NCBI GenBank assembly: GCA_030867875.1
Contig: JAOWCC010000936.1
Span: forward strand, 15,198,095 to 15,262,094
From: Actinernus sp. WN-2022
Lineage: Eukaryota > Cnidaria > Anthozoa > Actiniaria > Actinernidae
Direction: 5' to 3'
DNA length: 64,000 bases
Positions 11,391 through 22,964 of the stretch are shown here, one piece after another (within the stretch, counting starts at the first letter, position 1; each line of letters starts with the position of its first letter). The translations under genes and the position numbers were made by a program. A model generated the notes under the pieces. It saw only the letters and a program-made list of their open reading frames with translations, had not been told where the DNA came from and ran no database searches.

Positions 11391-12480
11391 ACAACCTTCT
11401 AACGAAGTTTCAATCTGGCTTTCGGACTATTTACTCAACCTTCACAGCTCTACTAGCTGCGACAGATCTCTGGCTTAAATACATGGACAATGACAATTTG
11501 AACGGCAATGTTTTCATATATCTAAAGAGATCCTTTGATACCTTAGACTATAACTTGTTAAGTAAGCTAAGTTGCTACGGTGTCAACGGTAGAGCTTTGC
11601 AATTGATTGAGTCATACTTAAGTAGCAGGAGCCAAAGGTGTTATGTACATTGTAAATGGGATATTATCTAAGGAAGAATACATAAACTGTGGTATTCCCA
11701 AAATATCCATCTTAGGCCCCCTCCTATTCATAATTTACGTGAACGATTTTCCAAAATGTCTTAATCATTCGATACCTGGGATGTTTACTGAGGACACTTA
11801 GATCACAATGGCAAGTAAAAATGTTATCCATATTGAGAACATGTTAAATGAATAACTAGCTGCTATAGAAAATTGGCCGAAAACGAACAAATTAAGTTGT
11901 AATACCACAAACCACCAGCTACATGTCAGTATAGGATCCAGACAAAATCTTACAAATCTAAAACTATGGAACTATATATCAACAATATTGCTATTGAACA
12001 TAAAGCGTCCACAAAACGTCCAGGAGAACACAAAGCTGAATTGATGAATTGGGATGATCAAATTAAGCACATATATAACCTCAAATGTATCAAATGGCCT
12101 GCGGATGCTATATAAAACAAGAACTTTAACGGATTACCAAGATATGCTCAAGTCAATTTATCACTCACTTGTGCAACCTTATTTTGATTATTGCAGTATC
12201 GTATGGGGCAACTGTTGCAAAACAAGGGCTGATCAATCGCAAAGGCTTCAAAATAGAGCAGCTCGCATTGTTACAAGGGCTGACTACTCAGTTAGGTCAC
12301 ATGACTTACTGAAGCAGCTGAAATGACCAAATTCAGATGAAAGACAAAAAATACAGTTAATAATGTTCAAGGTATTTCACAAAATAGCGCCAACTTATCT
12401 AGAGGACTAATTTCAAATGACCTCAGAAGTACATAACTATAATCTTATAGAAGTACTAAATCCAACCTACAATTACCACA
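11390..12480 (+). pseudogene. LINE (CR1/L2/Jockey-like) reverse transcriptase remnant
   Basis: Plus-strand RT blocks in order: LLTKFQSGFRTIYSTFTALL, then KRSFDTLDYNLLSKLSCYGV, then ILGPLLFIIYVNDFPKCLN, a catalytic block that now reads MFTEDT instead of M(F/Y)ADDT, then SLVQPYFDYCSIVWGNC and QNRAARIVTRADY. Several stops and frameshifts interrupt it. The reverse transcriptase is dead. The left border joins a Penelope-like fragment directly, so one element inserted into or recombined with the other. Confidence 0.85.
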
Positions 12481-12779
12481 AAACCTAAAGCTAACTTTCT
12501 AAACACTCGTTCTCCAACCGAGAATATGGTCCGCACATGCGTGCATTCACGAGTTAAAAAGGGATATTTTAAAATTATTAAGTGGCATTGTTATTATTAT
12601 TTTATCACAAGTGCTAGATTTATTATTATACTTAATATTATTGTTATAAGTAAAGTTGTTTTATTAACTATAAATTATTAGTAGCTTAATTAGTATTGTA
12701 ATGAGTAGAAACTGTATTGTAAACAATATATAATAAAAATAATAATTCCTAACGATAATCATAGCAATAATACAATCAT

Positions 12780-14820
12780 TAATTAATTAATTTATCAATG
12801 TTCGGTAACCTACGCACAGTTAATGGAATACAAACCAGCCTATCTTATATAATTTCACCCAACTATATTAAATGTTTGGGTTGATACTCGCGCAAATGAA
12901 GTTCAGGAGGGTTAAGGCGTTTTTTCTCGTTTTTTACTTGACCGAGCACTTGAAATCTTAGAAACCGATCAGTCATGAATGACATTCCGGGGACATTTTG
13001 CTAACACAAATCATAGTTAATAGAGTGGAATGGATAGGAAACCCGGCAAACTTCAAAGGGGCTAACAAAGGCGCTGCGATTTAGGTTGGAAGGGGTAAGA
13101 CAAAAGATTGTGCACGGTTATAGTTCATTAGCGTCCCCTCAACGACTGAACTCACGCGTTTCTATTGGCTGAATGATTAACACATTGGAATTTCTATTGT
13201 CTTTTGTGCACGTTCAAGGTTGAAAAAAGCTAACAAAGACCTATAACAAAGAAGGTCGCTGGGTTTTCTAACCATTCCACTCTATTAACTATGCACAAAT
13301 GGATATACCATTTATAGCTTGGATGTATTAATGTTTGGTATGTTGCACTAAGGTAACGGAAATTAAAACTAACCTATCATATATAATTTCTGCCAATTTG
13401 ATTAATTATTTGATGTAATACTCGCGCAAATAAAGTTCAGGGGGTTAAGGCATTTTGAAATTTAATTTTGGTTCTCAATTCCCCCTGAACTTTAATGTCT
13501 ACAAATAATAAATTAAATGATGTATTTGATGTCGAAGATACAGGAATTCGAATTGGAATTTAGGTCGTTTTCGAGGAGGGAGAAAAACTGGAGAACAACC
13601 CTCCGAGCAAGGGCGAGATACCAACAAACTCAACTCACATATGGCGCCCGGTCCGGGAATCGGACCTGGGCCATAGAGGTGAGAGGCGAAGCGCTTAACC
13701 ACTGTGCCACCCCGGCTCCCATAAATTAAGAAGACCCCTGCAGTTTTCTATGGGTAACATTTTGGTGAAAACCCCATGTCTCTAGAACGTTGCTTTATAC
13801 CCGTAAAAATCCATCGCTCTTTGCGTTTTGGCCGCGAAACATACTGGGATAGTTTCATTTTTTATTCCCCAGTCCAGAACTGGATTAAATATACTTGCAG
13901 CGTTAAAATCATAGTTTTGGTACTCAACCAGTTGAACACAATATGTTGTTTACAAATTTGGGCTAAGATCTGCGAACCTTGCAAAACTGAAGGGAGAGGG
14001 GTGAAAATCATATGCATTTCCTGTTAAAAACGGTACCATCCCCAATTACAAATGCATTGAATGAAGTTACAGCGTCGGAATCATGGTTTTGGTATATTAC
14101 TAAACTCGATGAGAACAACGTATTGTAGAACAATTTTTTGATGTGTTTTTCACTCTCTGTGCTTGGCCGAGCGGGGCCTGGGTAACCGTTTAACTTTAAT
14201 TGTGTAGTTACTTTTAGAACTTGAAATCTTAGAAACTGATCAGCTTTGTCATGAATAACATTCCGGATACATTTTGCTAACACAAATGGGTATATCATTT
14301 CCAGGGGGGTGGGGTAGGTAATATTTGTAATTCATTGATTATTGGAGATGTTAATGTTTGGTATGTAGCACATAGCTACAGGGAATAAAATTCAGCCTAT
14401 CTTATGTAATTTTACCCAACTATATTATTGTTTTGATGTATTACTCGCGCAAATGAATTTCAGGCGAGTTAAGCCGATTTGAAATGTTCTTTTGGCTCTC
14501 GTTTCCCCCTCTGAAAGTTGATTTCAACCAAATTAAGAGGACCTACTGCTGTTTTCTATAGGCAACATTTTGGTGAACTCCCCATGTCTCTACGATGTTG
14601 CTTTCTACCCTTAAAAATCCATCGCACTTTTGGTTTTGGCCGCAAAGCATGTTGGGACAGTTTCATTTTCTATTTCCCAGTCCACAACTGGACAAAATAT
14701 AGTTAATACGAAGTCCAAGGACTAGGGAAAAGCTGACACAATATAGTTGCAGCTTTAAAACCATAGCTTTGGTACTTAACACGATGAATACAACATCTTG
14801 GTTGCAAATTTGGGGTAGGG
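12780..14820. repeat. three partial tandem units of about 0.7-1 kb
   Basis: Blocks ATACTCGCGCAAATGAAGTT, CTTGAAATCTTAGAAAC..GATCAG, TTAATGTTTGGTATGTWGCA and ACATTTTGGTGAA..CCCCATGTCTCTA recur in the same order, starting near 12840, 13340 and 14210. Copies are diverged. The middle copy carries a SINE at 13517-13720. Small open frames at 13776-14027 and 14518-14706 are parallel readings of the same repeated block and are not genes. Confidence 0.75.
13517..13720 (-). mobile_element. tRNA-derived SINE with 9 bp target-site duplication
   Basis: On the minus strand it begins GGGAGCCGGGGTGGCACAGT (A-box region TGGCACAGTGGTTAAGC), then has a B-box-like GGTCCGATTCCC and a body ending near CATCAAATACATCA. 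The 9 bp direct repeat ATAAATTAA flanks it at 13508-13516 and 13721-13729. The next tandem unit (about 14525-14545) shows the same site without the insertion, which confirms the boundaries. RNA polymerase III would be the expected transcriber. Confidence 0.85.
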
Positions 14821-15387
14821 GAGGGGTTGGGAGCAACATGCAGTTGCAGATCCGGTCGGTTCATACAATTTCAGCCTCGTTTCTATGCCGTATATTTATA
14901 TATGTATTTAAATCTTCATATCGCTGTTGAAAATGCCATATCATTTATGATATAATATGACTTGAAAAGTTGCCATGTGTTTCATGAACTCTACTGGACA
15001 TCCAAATCCTCTTCACCTCTGGTTGGAATGCTAAAAAGTTTCCAATTTCTTGCGTTTTTCGGCTGCTGTATTCAGAGTATTCAGTGGCGGGCTACCCCGC
15101 CGGTTAGCAGCACTTCTGCTTTTTTGTTTTAGTTGTGTTGCATTGCGCAACGACTAATTTTGAATAAAAAAAATAACTAAAAATTATTTAACCATATCTC
15201 ACAATTCCAAAAATGACCAAAGAAGGCTAGGATGAGATCAAAAAGAACACAGATGAAGTCGATTTAAAAATCGATATTTCACCGCTCTGAGAATTTCGAT
15301 CCGGGCTAGACAGTAATTCAAAAATCATCAGTTTGTGATACTTGCGCAGTACCGTAACATAGCGCCTTATTCGTGATATGGCATAAT

Positions 15388-15660
15388 TAGAGCGGTTTTC
15401 GAACCAAAACCAAAGTAATCACAGAACCAATCACGGGAGCAAGTAAACACACAATGAGCCAATCACGAGCTGAAGTAATTCACGATTGGTTTTACTTGAA
15501 CCAATCACGAGGAAAAGTAAACACAATCGTGGATGGCGTGATGGACCAAAACACGTTTAATTTGGTCTTAGTTTAGCACTTGATTGGCTGATAATCACAA
15601 AACATTTTCCACAGCCAGTAGGAAAACTGAGCAAACGCAAAACCAAAGATCCGCTCTAAA
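15388..15660. mobile_element. inverted-repeat element rich in CCAATCACG motifs
   Basis: The ends TAGAGCGGTTTTCGAACC and, on the other strand, TAGAGCGGATCTTTGG form imperfect terminal inverted repeats. Inside, the motif CCAATCACG recurs in both orientations next to AAGTAAACACA. It is probably a non-autonomous DNA element. No coding capacity is visible. Confidence 0.55.
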
Positions 15661-15919
15661 ACCGTTATTTCTGTGCTTGACGCGACGACTGCAATAAGGT
15701 TGTGATGAAATTTCAATGCGCTTTGATGGAAAATAATAATTTCAAGGAGAAAATGTTTTCACTCCAAGTTTAGGAATGAAAAGTTGGAAGACTACAGCAA
15801 AGCTGATATACAGCGTAAAATTCAAACACAAAGCACTACGGTTAGCTATGTCTGACACGAAAAGCGCTCGGACTAGATTGCAGCCATAGACAGCTGTTTC
15901 GTTCTTATTAGAACTCGTC

Positions 15920-15945
<26 letters not shown>
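15920..15945. repeat. ATT microsatellite
   Basis: A short ATT run. It directly precedes the inverted Penelope-like repeat at 15985 and may be a retroelement tail. Confidence 0.8.
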
Positions 15946-15950
<5 letters not shown>

Positions 15951-15984
15951 AGGGCACTTATTGGGAAGAAAATGGCTCAAAATT

Positions 15985-16275
15985 ATTTTAATTTCATAAT
16001 TTCCGTATTCATTCATACTTATTAGATCAGCATGTTTCAATACTTTATTCATAAACACTCATTATTGTCCCTATTACAGCAATTATCATTTCTATTGTTG
16101 CCGCAATTTCCTTTGATCGTAATTGATCCGAGTACGGTTGCTCAGCGGTAATCATGCGCTCAGTACTTTATAAACCGTTTCCCCACCCACAATTCCCTCT
16201 TGCGAAGGGCTAGAGTTCGAAACCTTACTCGCTCCCCACGGCGGTTAGCATACCTTAATCGACTTTTAATTTATC
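15985..16275 (+). mobile_element. Penelope-like terminal repeat, inverted copy
   Basis: Reverse-complement relative of 10385-10690, ending GCGGTTAGCATACCTTAATC. The hammerhead-like region has decayed to TTGCGAAGGGCTAG and TTCGAAACC. It stops only about 40 bases from discoidin exon 3. Confidence 0.6.
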
Positions 16276-16316
16276 ATACCATTATTAGAACAAGCCTGTT
16301 CAAAATATGGTACTAC

Positions 16317-16458
16317 CTTTCATGAAGCCATAAACCTCCAATCTTACTGACTTCCACGAATGATAAGTAATTGGCTGTAACCTTATAAATTTTCCCTCGG
16401 GGGGATCCACCAGAGCATTTTTAACCACTGTATGCATGTCATGGTTACCAGGAAACAG
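16317..16458 (-). CDS. secreted discoidin-domain protein, exon 3 (end of F5/8 type C domain 1)
   Basis: A 142 bp minus-strand exon giving 47 codons. It reads LFPGNHDMHTVVKNALVDPP, then GKFIRLQPITYHSWK, then VRLEVYGF. This is the standard C-terminal part of an F5/8 type C domain (FPGN.D...VV.N.L..P...F.R..P..W....R.E.YG). A strong acceptor (TTTGTTTGTTGCAG) precedes it and the donor is GTAGTA. It starts in phase 0 and ends in phase 1, exactly matching exon 2 upstream and exon 4 downstream. The usual closing cysteine (YGC) is replaced by Phe, so the disulfide that normally closes the domain may be missing. It lies in a short island between repeats. Confidence 0.88.
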
Positions 16459-16464
16459 CTGCAA

Positions 16465-18169
16465 CAAACAAACAAAAAAACATTATTTCCTCACAGAACG
16501 ATATAGGTTAGGTTTGAGTCGAGCGGGCGAACTAAAATGAAAGTAGTTGATGACATTGTGCTATTTATCTTGGTATAGTGCCCAAGAAGTACGACAAACG
16601 ATTTTGAAAGATTGGAAACAAAATTAGGTCCACAAATTGATCCGAGGGGTAATATAATATTTGTTTATAAATCTAACCTATACTATAAAGTTCACGTGTC
16701 TGTATGTGTGCTTGGGCAGTTACTTCATGTTATGTCCACACCACGATTCATTGCAAACCTAACCCCAAATAAATAAATAAATGTTGAAGCCAAAATCATT
16801 TTATAACGACTCTAAATATGAAGAATCGTGGTGTGTCGTGTGTTTATGTCAACGTTATGCTTGGTCGAGTAATGCCACCAGTCCGCAAATCAAAACTCGG
16901 AAAATTTCGATCCATTCGTATTCAAGCTTGGCAGTTTCCGAAACCTTTCATCTGATTTAAAATGTAACTTAACCACCTTTTCTCTGCAATAGACCGATTT
17001 AGCATCCCTAATGTTGTCCCAATATATATCGCGACAGCTCTCAAGAGGTTCAGTGCTTTGTTTTAGAGTTCTACAAATTTATGCATTCCTTCTTGGGATA
17101 CAGAAAGACACAAAAACAGTACTGAAGGGTAAAGTCATTTGATCTGAAATGGGGCACCACATTAAAGAGGCAAGCTAGCTGGAAGGGTCTATTCCGGAAA
17201 CACCTGAAATGGAAAACATTGCATCTGACGCCTAAAGGTATATCGGCTTTCATCCTTGTTTTTCTTGACTTGGCTGTACTTTCTTTTTACGTATGTATAA
17301 TGGGATTACCATTACGTAAATTCGTGGACTAAAAATAATTACTCAAGGATAAATTCAAGTGATCTGAAATTGAGCAAAAAAGAGGCCAGCTAAACCGGTA
17401 TATTTGGTTAGGCATAAATAAGACCTGCATGTTGCTGAAGTACTTTCTCAAAAACAACATCCCTAACGTTACAAATATTAGCAGAAAAGCTGTTTGAAGT
17501 TGCGATTTCAAGACTGGGCTTGAAGTGGCTTACGTGTCAATCACTCCATTCACACTTATCCTCTGTCGTCGGTCTCAAAAATCGTGTTGTTCGATCCAGT
17601 AGTATTTCAAGCTCGGCTGTTGTAGAAATCTTCATTGGAATGCCCAAATATTTATTTCAAATTTATAATACTCACTTTTTCAGTTAGACCTACATTTAAA
17701 CCACGTATTTTCTCAATAAATCACAAGCGAAACTGTTCGCCGAGTGAGAAATATTAGTATAAAAAATAAATTGAAATGCAGTGGATCAAACTAGAAAATT
17801 TCATTGTTTTGATGATTGTGAAAATTTGCATTTTCACAACAATAAAATTAGCGTTTGCAATACTAGCCATCCAGGAAGTTCAGCTATTCCAAGGGAGCAC
17901 GGCAGACTTGCCTGTTTTGTTTCACTCACGATCTCTTCCATCAATGCGACTTTCCACTGTCAATAATTAATGTTGGCGCTCACGAGGGACGTAGTGCCGA
18001 GCGAGCTCCGAAGAGACACGTAGTGCCGAGCGTGCCCCCAAGGGGATAGAAAAGGCGGGGATGAAACCGTTACAATTCTTTAGCTTGATGCTCGTAGCAA
18101 ATTGCTAGGCACAGCAGCTGTTACTAGGCACGGATACTGTAAACACAATACAAGCTAGAAGGAAGGTGG
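16465..18169. other. intron 2, unannotated stretch
   Basis: No gene recognised. Two weakly similar blocks near 17130 and 17350 share GTGATCTGAAAT and flanking bases, suggesting an old local duplication. Near 17990-18030, ACGTAGTGCCGAGCG occurs twice. Confidence 0.45.
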
Positions 18170-18480
18170 AGTACCTCCCGGGGGGTACTCCTGTTTGTGA
18201 CGTATTATGTATGTGCCGCGGGGGTGGGTTAGGGTTTTGAGCTCAGTTTGCCGGGGCAGGTAGGGTCAGGGTTTTGACCTGATTTGGGCAGATATGGGTC
18301 AGGATTTGAGTTTAATTTGGGTGCAGTCAGGGTCGGGGTTCAGTATTTTTCAGGCAGTTAGGAACAGGCGTAAAATTTGTTTCACAGGGCTTATTTGTCT
18401 TTATTTAAAGAAGGGGCAATCAGGGTTTTGGAGCTCGGATTTTGGGTCAAACAGGGTCAGGGTTTGAGCCTCTTGGCCTC
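18170..18480. repeat. GGGGTACTCC repeat family, copy 1
   Basis: Begins CTCCCGGGGGGTACTCCTGT and continues with TAGGGTCAGGGTTTTG-type imperfect internal repeats. Relatives sharing the GGGGTACTCC end lie at 42926-43010 and 50203-50646. Confidence 0.6.

Positions 18481-18481
<1 letters not shown>

Positions 18482-18513
<32 letters not shown>
18482..18513. repeat. ACAG tetranucleotide microsatellite
   Basis: About eight perfect ACAG units. A C homopolymer of about 14 lies downstream at 18667-18680. Confidence 0.9.
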
Positions 18514-19379
18514 TGATTTATTTGGAGCCTTATACTAATGTGTACATTGGCAGTAGCCAAAATAAATTTACATAAAAGACAAGTTATATCAATAAATAAA
18601 AGTTAATCTTTCTTTTACGCATTCATATTCACATACATACCCATGTTTCATGTAAGTAACCACCTCCCCCCCCCCCCCCTATTCGTGTGAGTACCAAATA
18701 GTTACATACGGAAGAAGAAGCTATTGCAAGGCACTGAATTGAACAAAGTACTTTGAACACAGCACAAACTAGAAGGGAGGTGGTAGAATTACATATGGAT
18801 GAAGAAGCTATTAAATTAAATTGAGGTGTGCGATTAATCAAAAGTCTGTTGTGAATTATTTCGTGTCGAAAATCGTATGTTTATAAGCCAAAATTTCCTG
18901 ATAGAAATTTAGTATACATACCCTAGATGTTTCAGAGAGTTTTTATTTGGTGAAAATCTATGCAGAAAATAAATTTCCTCGCCTTTGTGTGCGAAAGCAG
19001 TTGAAAATAGCGGCCCTTCTTGTCAAAGCAGCGCTGTATAGACTAGGCCAACTATAGCAGCCTTAAGTTGCCTTAGGTTGACTAAAAAGCAGATTATTTA
19101 CGACTAGGATATCAAGCGATTCGGGATAGCTACGTTTCGGGACCAGAAACTGCGAAGGAGGCAAATTAATGGACTGAAGGTTGTGTTTAATGGCTACGCC
19201 AGTGTTTTCAAAATCACAGAACGACTGCCAATAATTGAAAACTTCTGAAGCATTAGAACCTATTAAAATATCCGGTCAGCTGAATTCAAAGGATTTTCCC
19301 CGTTTGTAGGGACCGTTGGTTGTTCCTCGTTCGATTGTAACTGTTAATAACTGCCATAAGTGTGTACGGTTCTTCAAAT

Positions 19380-20112
19380 ACGTTGAGAGAAAAACATTTT
19401 CCCAGCGATTTAGACTTTGAAATCAACAAGGCAGTCGGTCTGCGGTTTTCAAATGACAAACCTGTCTACAATCATTCTTACTACTGCCGAAATCGTTGCC
19501 CGGAAACTGCTACGAGCATCAGGAGAAGACACACACCAAGTTCTTGTTTCCAATTGGTTTATAGACGTCACTTACACCACAGTTTCACTCCCCGGTTTTA
19601 TATCAATATTCTCAATAAAAGGCTGTACACTGTCAGAAACAACCAATCACAGCATACTTCTACGAAGTATTTCATGTTTAGAACATTTAGTATCTTGGTG
19701 TTCCCTATCTCCAAGTGAAGCGTTTGGATTCAGGGTTCCGTAATCTCCAAATGTCCACTAGATCTATTTCCAACGTAATTGACTCAATCGCCTATACTGA
19801 TCCTAGTTTTATCGGCGGATTCCCACCTGACGATTCTAATTATATACCAAAAATACCAATAAAATCGCCGCCCCACAATACATTAGTATCTGGATCACAT
19901 TCAAAAGTACTTAATTGTGAAAATAGATGATTACAATAGTTGATCTGCGCGTATTCGGTGCCTAAGAATTAATTTAGAAGAAAACTCGATCCCTGAATCG
20001 TTGCTAAAATAATAATGAATCGGCCGTTGTTATCAATACATTTCTGGATTATTTTATGTTCTAACCTTTTCCCAAAGAGAATTGCGACACCTCTGCTGTT
20101 TGAAGAACCGTA
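19380..20112 (-). pseudogene. Tx1/L1-like LINE endonuclease remnant
   Basis: Minus-strand pieces of an apurinic-type endonuclease. From 20112 downward there is SSNSRGVAILFGKRLEHKI, then NNGRFIIIL; after a stop, STFECDPDTNVLWGGDF (the GGDFN active-site block, with Asn lost), then ESSGGNPPIKLGS and LVDIWRLRNPESKRFTWR. The final part, which would carry the SDH catalytic motif, is unclear below 19560. Stops and frame shifts are frequent. The reverse transcriptase part is not adjacent. Confidence 0.75.
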
Positions 20113-20235
20113 TATACTAGCCCAGTCATACGTATCCTAGCCCAATCATGCGTAATATCCTATCCAAGCATATTACTGATACTTAACGTATTTGGCAAAA
20201 CACTTCAAAAGGAGAGCTGATTATGTCATATATAG

Positions 20236-20930
20236 GTGCTCCTACCTAGGGATATAACTAAACCCCAGAAAAGGGCATCTACAGTTCCTATAGCGCGACC
20301 CATAAAAAGAAAGAAAGAAGCACCCGCGCTTTACTTCACCACTGAGCCGCATTCTGAATTTCACTGCCAGTTTTCACTGCTAGTTGTTGGTCCAACTCAG
20401 TGCAGTACGATTATTTTGTTCAGCAAATTTTGGAGCAAGACCACATTGTATATGAGAAAAAGCAATGCAGGCGCATCCTGTGGTACATTCAGTGGCAAGG
20501 CAGATATGACACCCTCGAGAAATGTCTTGGAAACAGCATTTGCTTAGTAAGGGTTTACCAGAGCTGTCAGATGATATTAGAGAAATTGATCCAAAGTACA
20601 ACAACATTATTATTCTGGATCATTTAATGACTGAGGCCACCGATAACCCCGTTGTCGCTCGGCTGTTTGCCCAGAGTCGTCATAGAAATGCAAGCATCAT
20701 ACTTTTGCTACAGAACATGTTTCCCAAAGGGAAATACAATACGGATATCAGTACATGTCTTTTTTATCGGAGTCCTAGTGACCGGAAGCAAATTGGCATC
20801 ATCGGGGAACGCATGTTTCACAAAAACCGATATCGATTTATAACAGTCTACTACAAAGAGACATAAAAGTCGTACGGTTATCTTTTAGTAGACAATAAGT
20901 CATAAAATATCGGAAACAAACAAGTCCTAG
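20236..20930 (+). pseudogene. Polinton/adintovirus-like packaging ATPase remnant
   Basis: Fragments of an A32/FtsK-type genome-packaging ATPase as found in Polinton (Maverick) elements and related DNA viruses. A degraded Walker A region (GPTQCS) lies near 20390, then a piece in a second frame at about 20405-20520, then a third frame from about 20522 with a Walker B-like block NNIIILDHLM and the downstream block QNMFPKGKYNTDIS, followed by SPSDRKQIG. At least two frame changes and a stop near 20864 break the gene, and the Walker A lysine is lost. No capsid or polymerase gene is next to it. A short further frame continues to about 21330. Confidence 0.7.
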
Positions 20931-21417
20931 TCGATGTTTTCGGTTCTCGCCGGGTCTATTCCAGAATCATCAACACAAAAGAGGTGGATTCTGAAAATTC
21001 GATTGAAATAGACACTAACTCCAGAGTCCAAAATACCAGAACTAACTTTGTCTGATGTCGACGCTTCTACGTGGAAAAAAATATGTACGATGGGTCAAAA
21101 ACGAGAAAAAAAATCCAGAAGGTTATGCCTTAGTAGAAATGTACAACTTACCTATCGTAATCTCTATATACCAGGAATGTCTGTTTCCACCGGAAACGAT
21201 GGATACTATTGGCTGGTAACACTATAACATTTAGGTCGTGGCTCGACTAAATCGATTTTACTGGTTCCAGAGGAACCCACTGTGAAATCATTTGCAGCAG
21301 AATCAGTGTATAACCGTATCAACTGCACATGCGTTCGATTGAAAACTTAATCTTGATGTCATAGAAAACAAACCAGCTGCCATGCTTGTTTACTTACGGT
21401 TAGGGTTAGGTTTGTGG

Positions 21418-21838
21418 CACCGGTACCCTGGTCGCAGAGGCTTTCTTCCGTCGGAGAGAAAGGAGCCGCGAAGCGGCAATATATCAACGGGCCGCGAAGC
21501 GGTGAGAAGGGAAGAGAGAATAAAGCCTCTGGTAGCCCGCGACCGTTGACTGATCGTGCCGCGCCAATAGATTTGAACTAGGCACAAGATATATCCCTTC
21601 CTCCTGATTGGATGAATATTTAATTACTTTATAGCGTTATCTGATTGGCTATTGTCTAGTGTCTAATATGTTGTGATTGGTTCCTCGTTAATTGAGCTAG
21701 TGATGTTGATTGGCACCTATCGTTAGCATGATAGTGAGAAACGGTTGCGGGCTACCAGAGGCTTCTTCTCTCTTCCCTTCTTACCGCTTCGCGGCTCCGT
21801 TCTCGAAAGCCTCTGGGACCAGTGTAGGTACCGGTAAG
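21418..21838. mobile_element. foldback element with GCCGCGAAGCGG arms
   Basis: The left arm (about 21418-21550) runs from CACCGGTACC through CAGAGGCTTTC, GAGCCGCGAAGCGG and CCTCTGGTAGCCCGCGACCG. The right arm (about 21735-21838) is its inverted copy. The left arm has an extra 26 bp copy of the GCCGCGAAGCGG piece. About 190 bp of AT-rich spacer separates the arms. It looks like a non-autonomous foldback or MITE. Confidence 0.75.
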
Positions 21839-21870
21839 GATTATATTTCTTTTAAATCGTTCCATCGCAA

Positions 21871-21942
21871 ATTTCGTGGGCTCATTGGTAAAGGTCTGGT
21901 CTTACACACCGAAGGTCGCGGGTTCAAACCGCGCGGCGGTAA
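21871..21942 (+). tRNA. tRNA-like sequence, anticodon loop CTTACAC (Val-TAC-like)
   Basis: A D-arm-like GCTCATTGGTAAAGG, an anticodon arm CTGGT-CTTACAC-ACCGA and a TpsiC arm CGCGGGTTCAAACCGCG can be drawn. The acceptor stem does not pair well, and the sequence directly abuts a foldback element. It is more likely a tRNA pseudogene or SINE head than a working tRNA. Confidence 0.4.
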
Positions 21943-21949
21943 ATCGAAA

Positions 21950-22960
21950 GTAATATATAAAAGTAAGATTTATTAGTTAGATACATTGAACTTAGAGAGG
22001 AATAATGCTGAAAGGGGTCAGGATCCTAGGAAGGGATATTAAGGAGATCGTGAAATAAATTAAATATATTTTTATGAGCACTTTAACTGATGCGACATTG
22101 CTTAGATGAACATCTAATATCGGTTCCACTCACTTTTCTAAATTTAGAGCATGTGGTTGTTAGCCATTTAGAACCGGCTGAAAGTAATGGCACCAAACGC
22201 GAACTTATGGACAATGACGAATTTGGTTGGAATGAGACAATGGAGGCGGCCATACATAAACGAAAATTTATCAGTCTTGTATGGACAATTATTCATAAAC
22301 GAAACTATCCCAGAGTAGAAAATCATGACATTTTTAATTAATGGAAAAGTAATTAAAGTGCTACTACGATGAAATTCAACCATTTTCTTCCAGGATGACA
22401 AATAGTGTCGAAAATATCCAAATCAGTAAAAAATATTACCAAAGGACCAAATTAAACTATGAATTCTGCAGAGAGTGTACCGTCGAAATCACGTTCGCCA
22501 TTACTGAAATGTGTTCCAAATACTTCGTGATTTTTTACCTGTCGTGATGTAATTTTCTCAACGCACCGCTCTTGATTGTAAATTGATATTTCCATTTAAA
22601 ACTCCGTTCTTTCCTTTCCATTTTGGATACAAATGTATAAACATGTACTTCACTTACAAGTTCGTGCGAACGTTTGTGTGAAACGTAACCGCGAATGTTG
22701 TTGTGTTGAGAAAATCACGTCACATCCGCTGGAAATTAGCTCTGTCACAGGAACGGGATTGTATAATGGCGGACAGGTAATATATAGATTCGGATCCCAA
22801 TAAATAAGACTTCCCTTCGTAATATCAAAACACGGTTTGGGCAGGAAACAATATATCAACTTTACTTTAGAAATACGCAAAATACAGAGTCTCGATGCTC
22901 TTACATATTATACGTAATCGAAATAAAAATTACATGAATATATAAAATGTATCAAGTAAC
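21950..22960. other. intron 2, unannotated stretch
   Basis: AT-rich with no recognisable gene. The segments near 22073 (AGCACTTTAA) and 22347 (TTAAAGTGCT) are inverted and could be the ends of a further small TTAA-type element, but I could not follow the homology inward. Confidence 0.35.
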
Positions 22961-22964
22961 TAGC

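Noticed and set aside
18629..18841. Minus-strand frame with a polyglycine run
   Set aside because: The glycines come from the C homopolymer; there is no other support.
21871..21942. Functional tRNA-Val gene
   Set aside because: Only the D, anticodon and T arms are plausible; the acceptor stem does not pair and it abuts a repeat, so it is kept only as tRNA-like.
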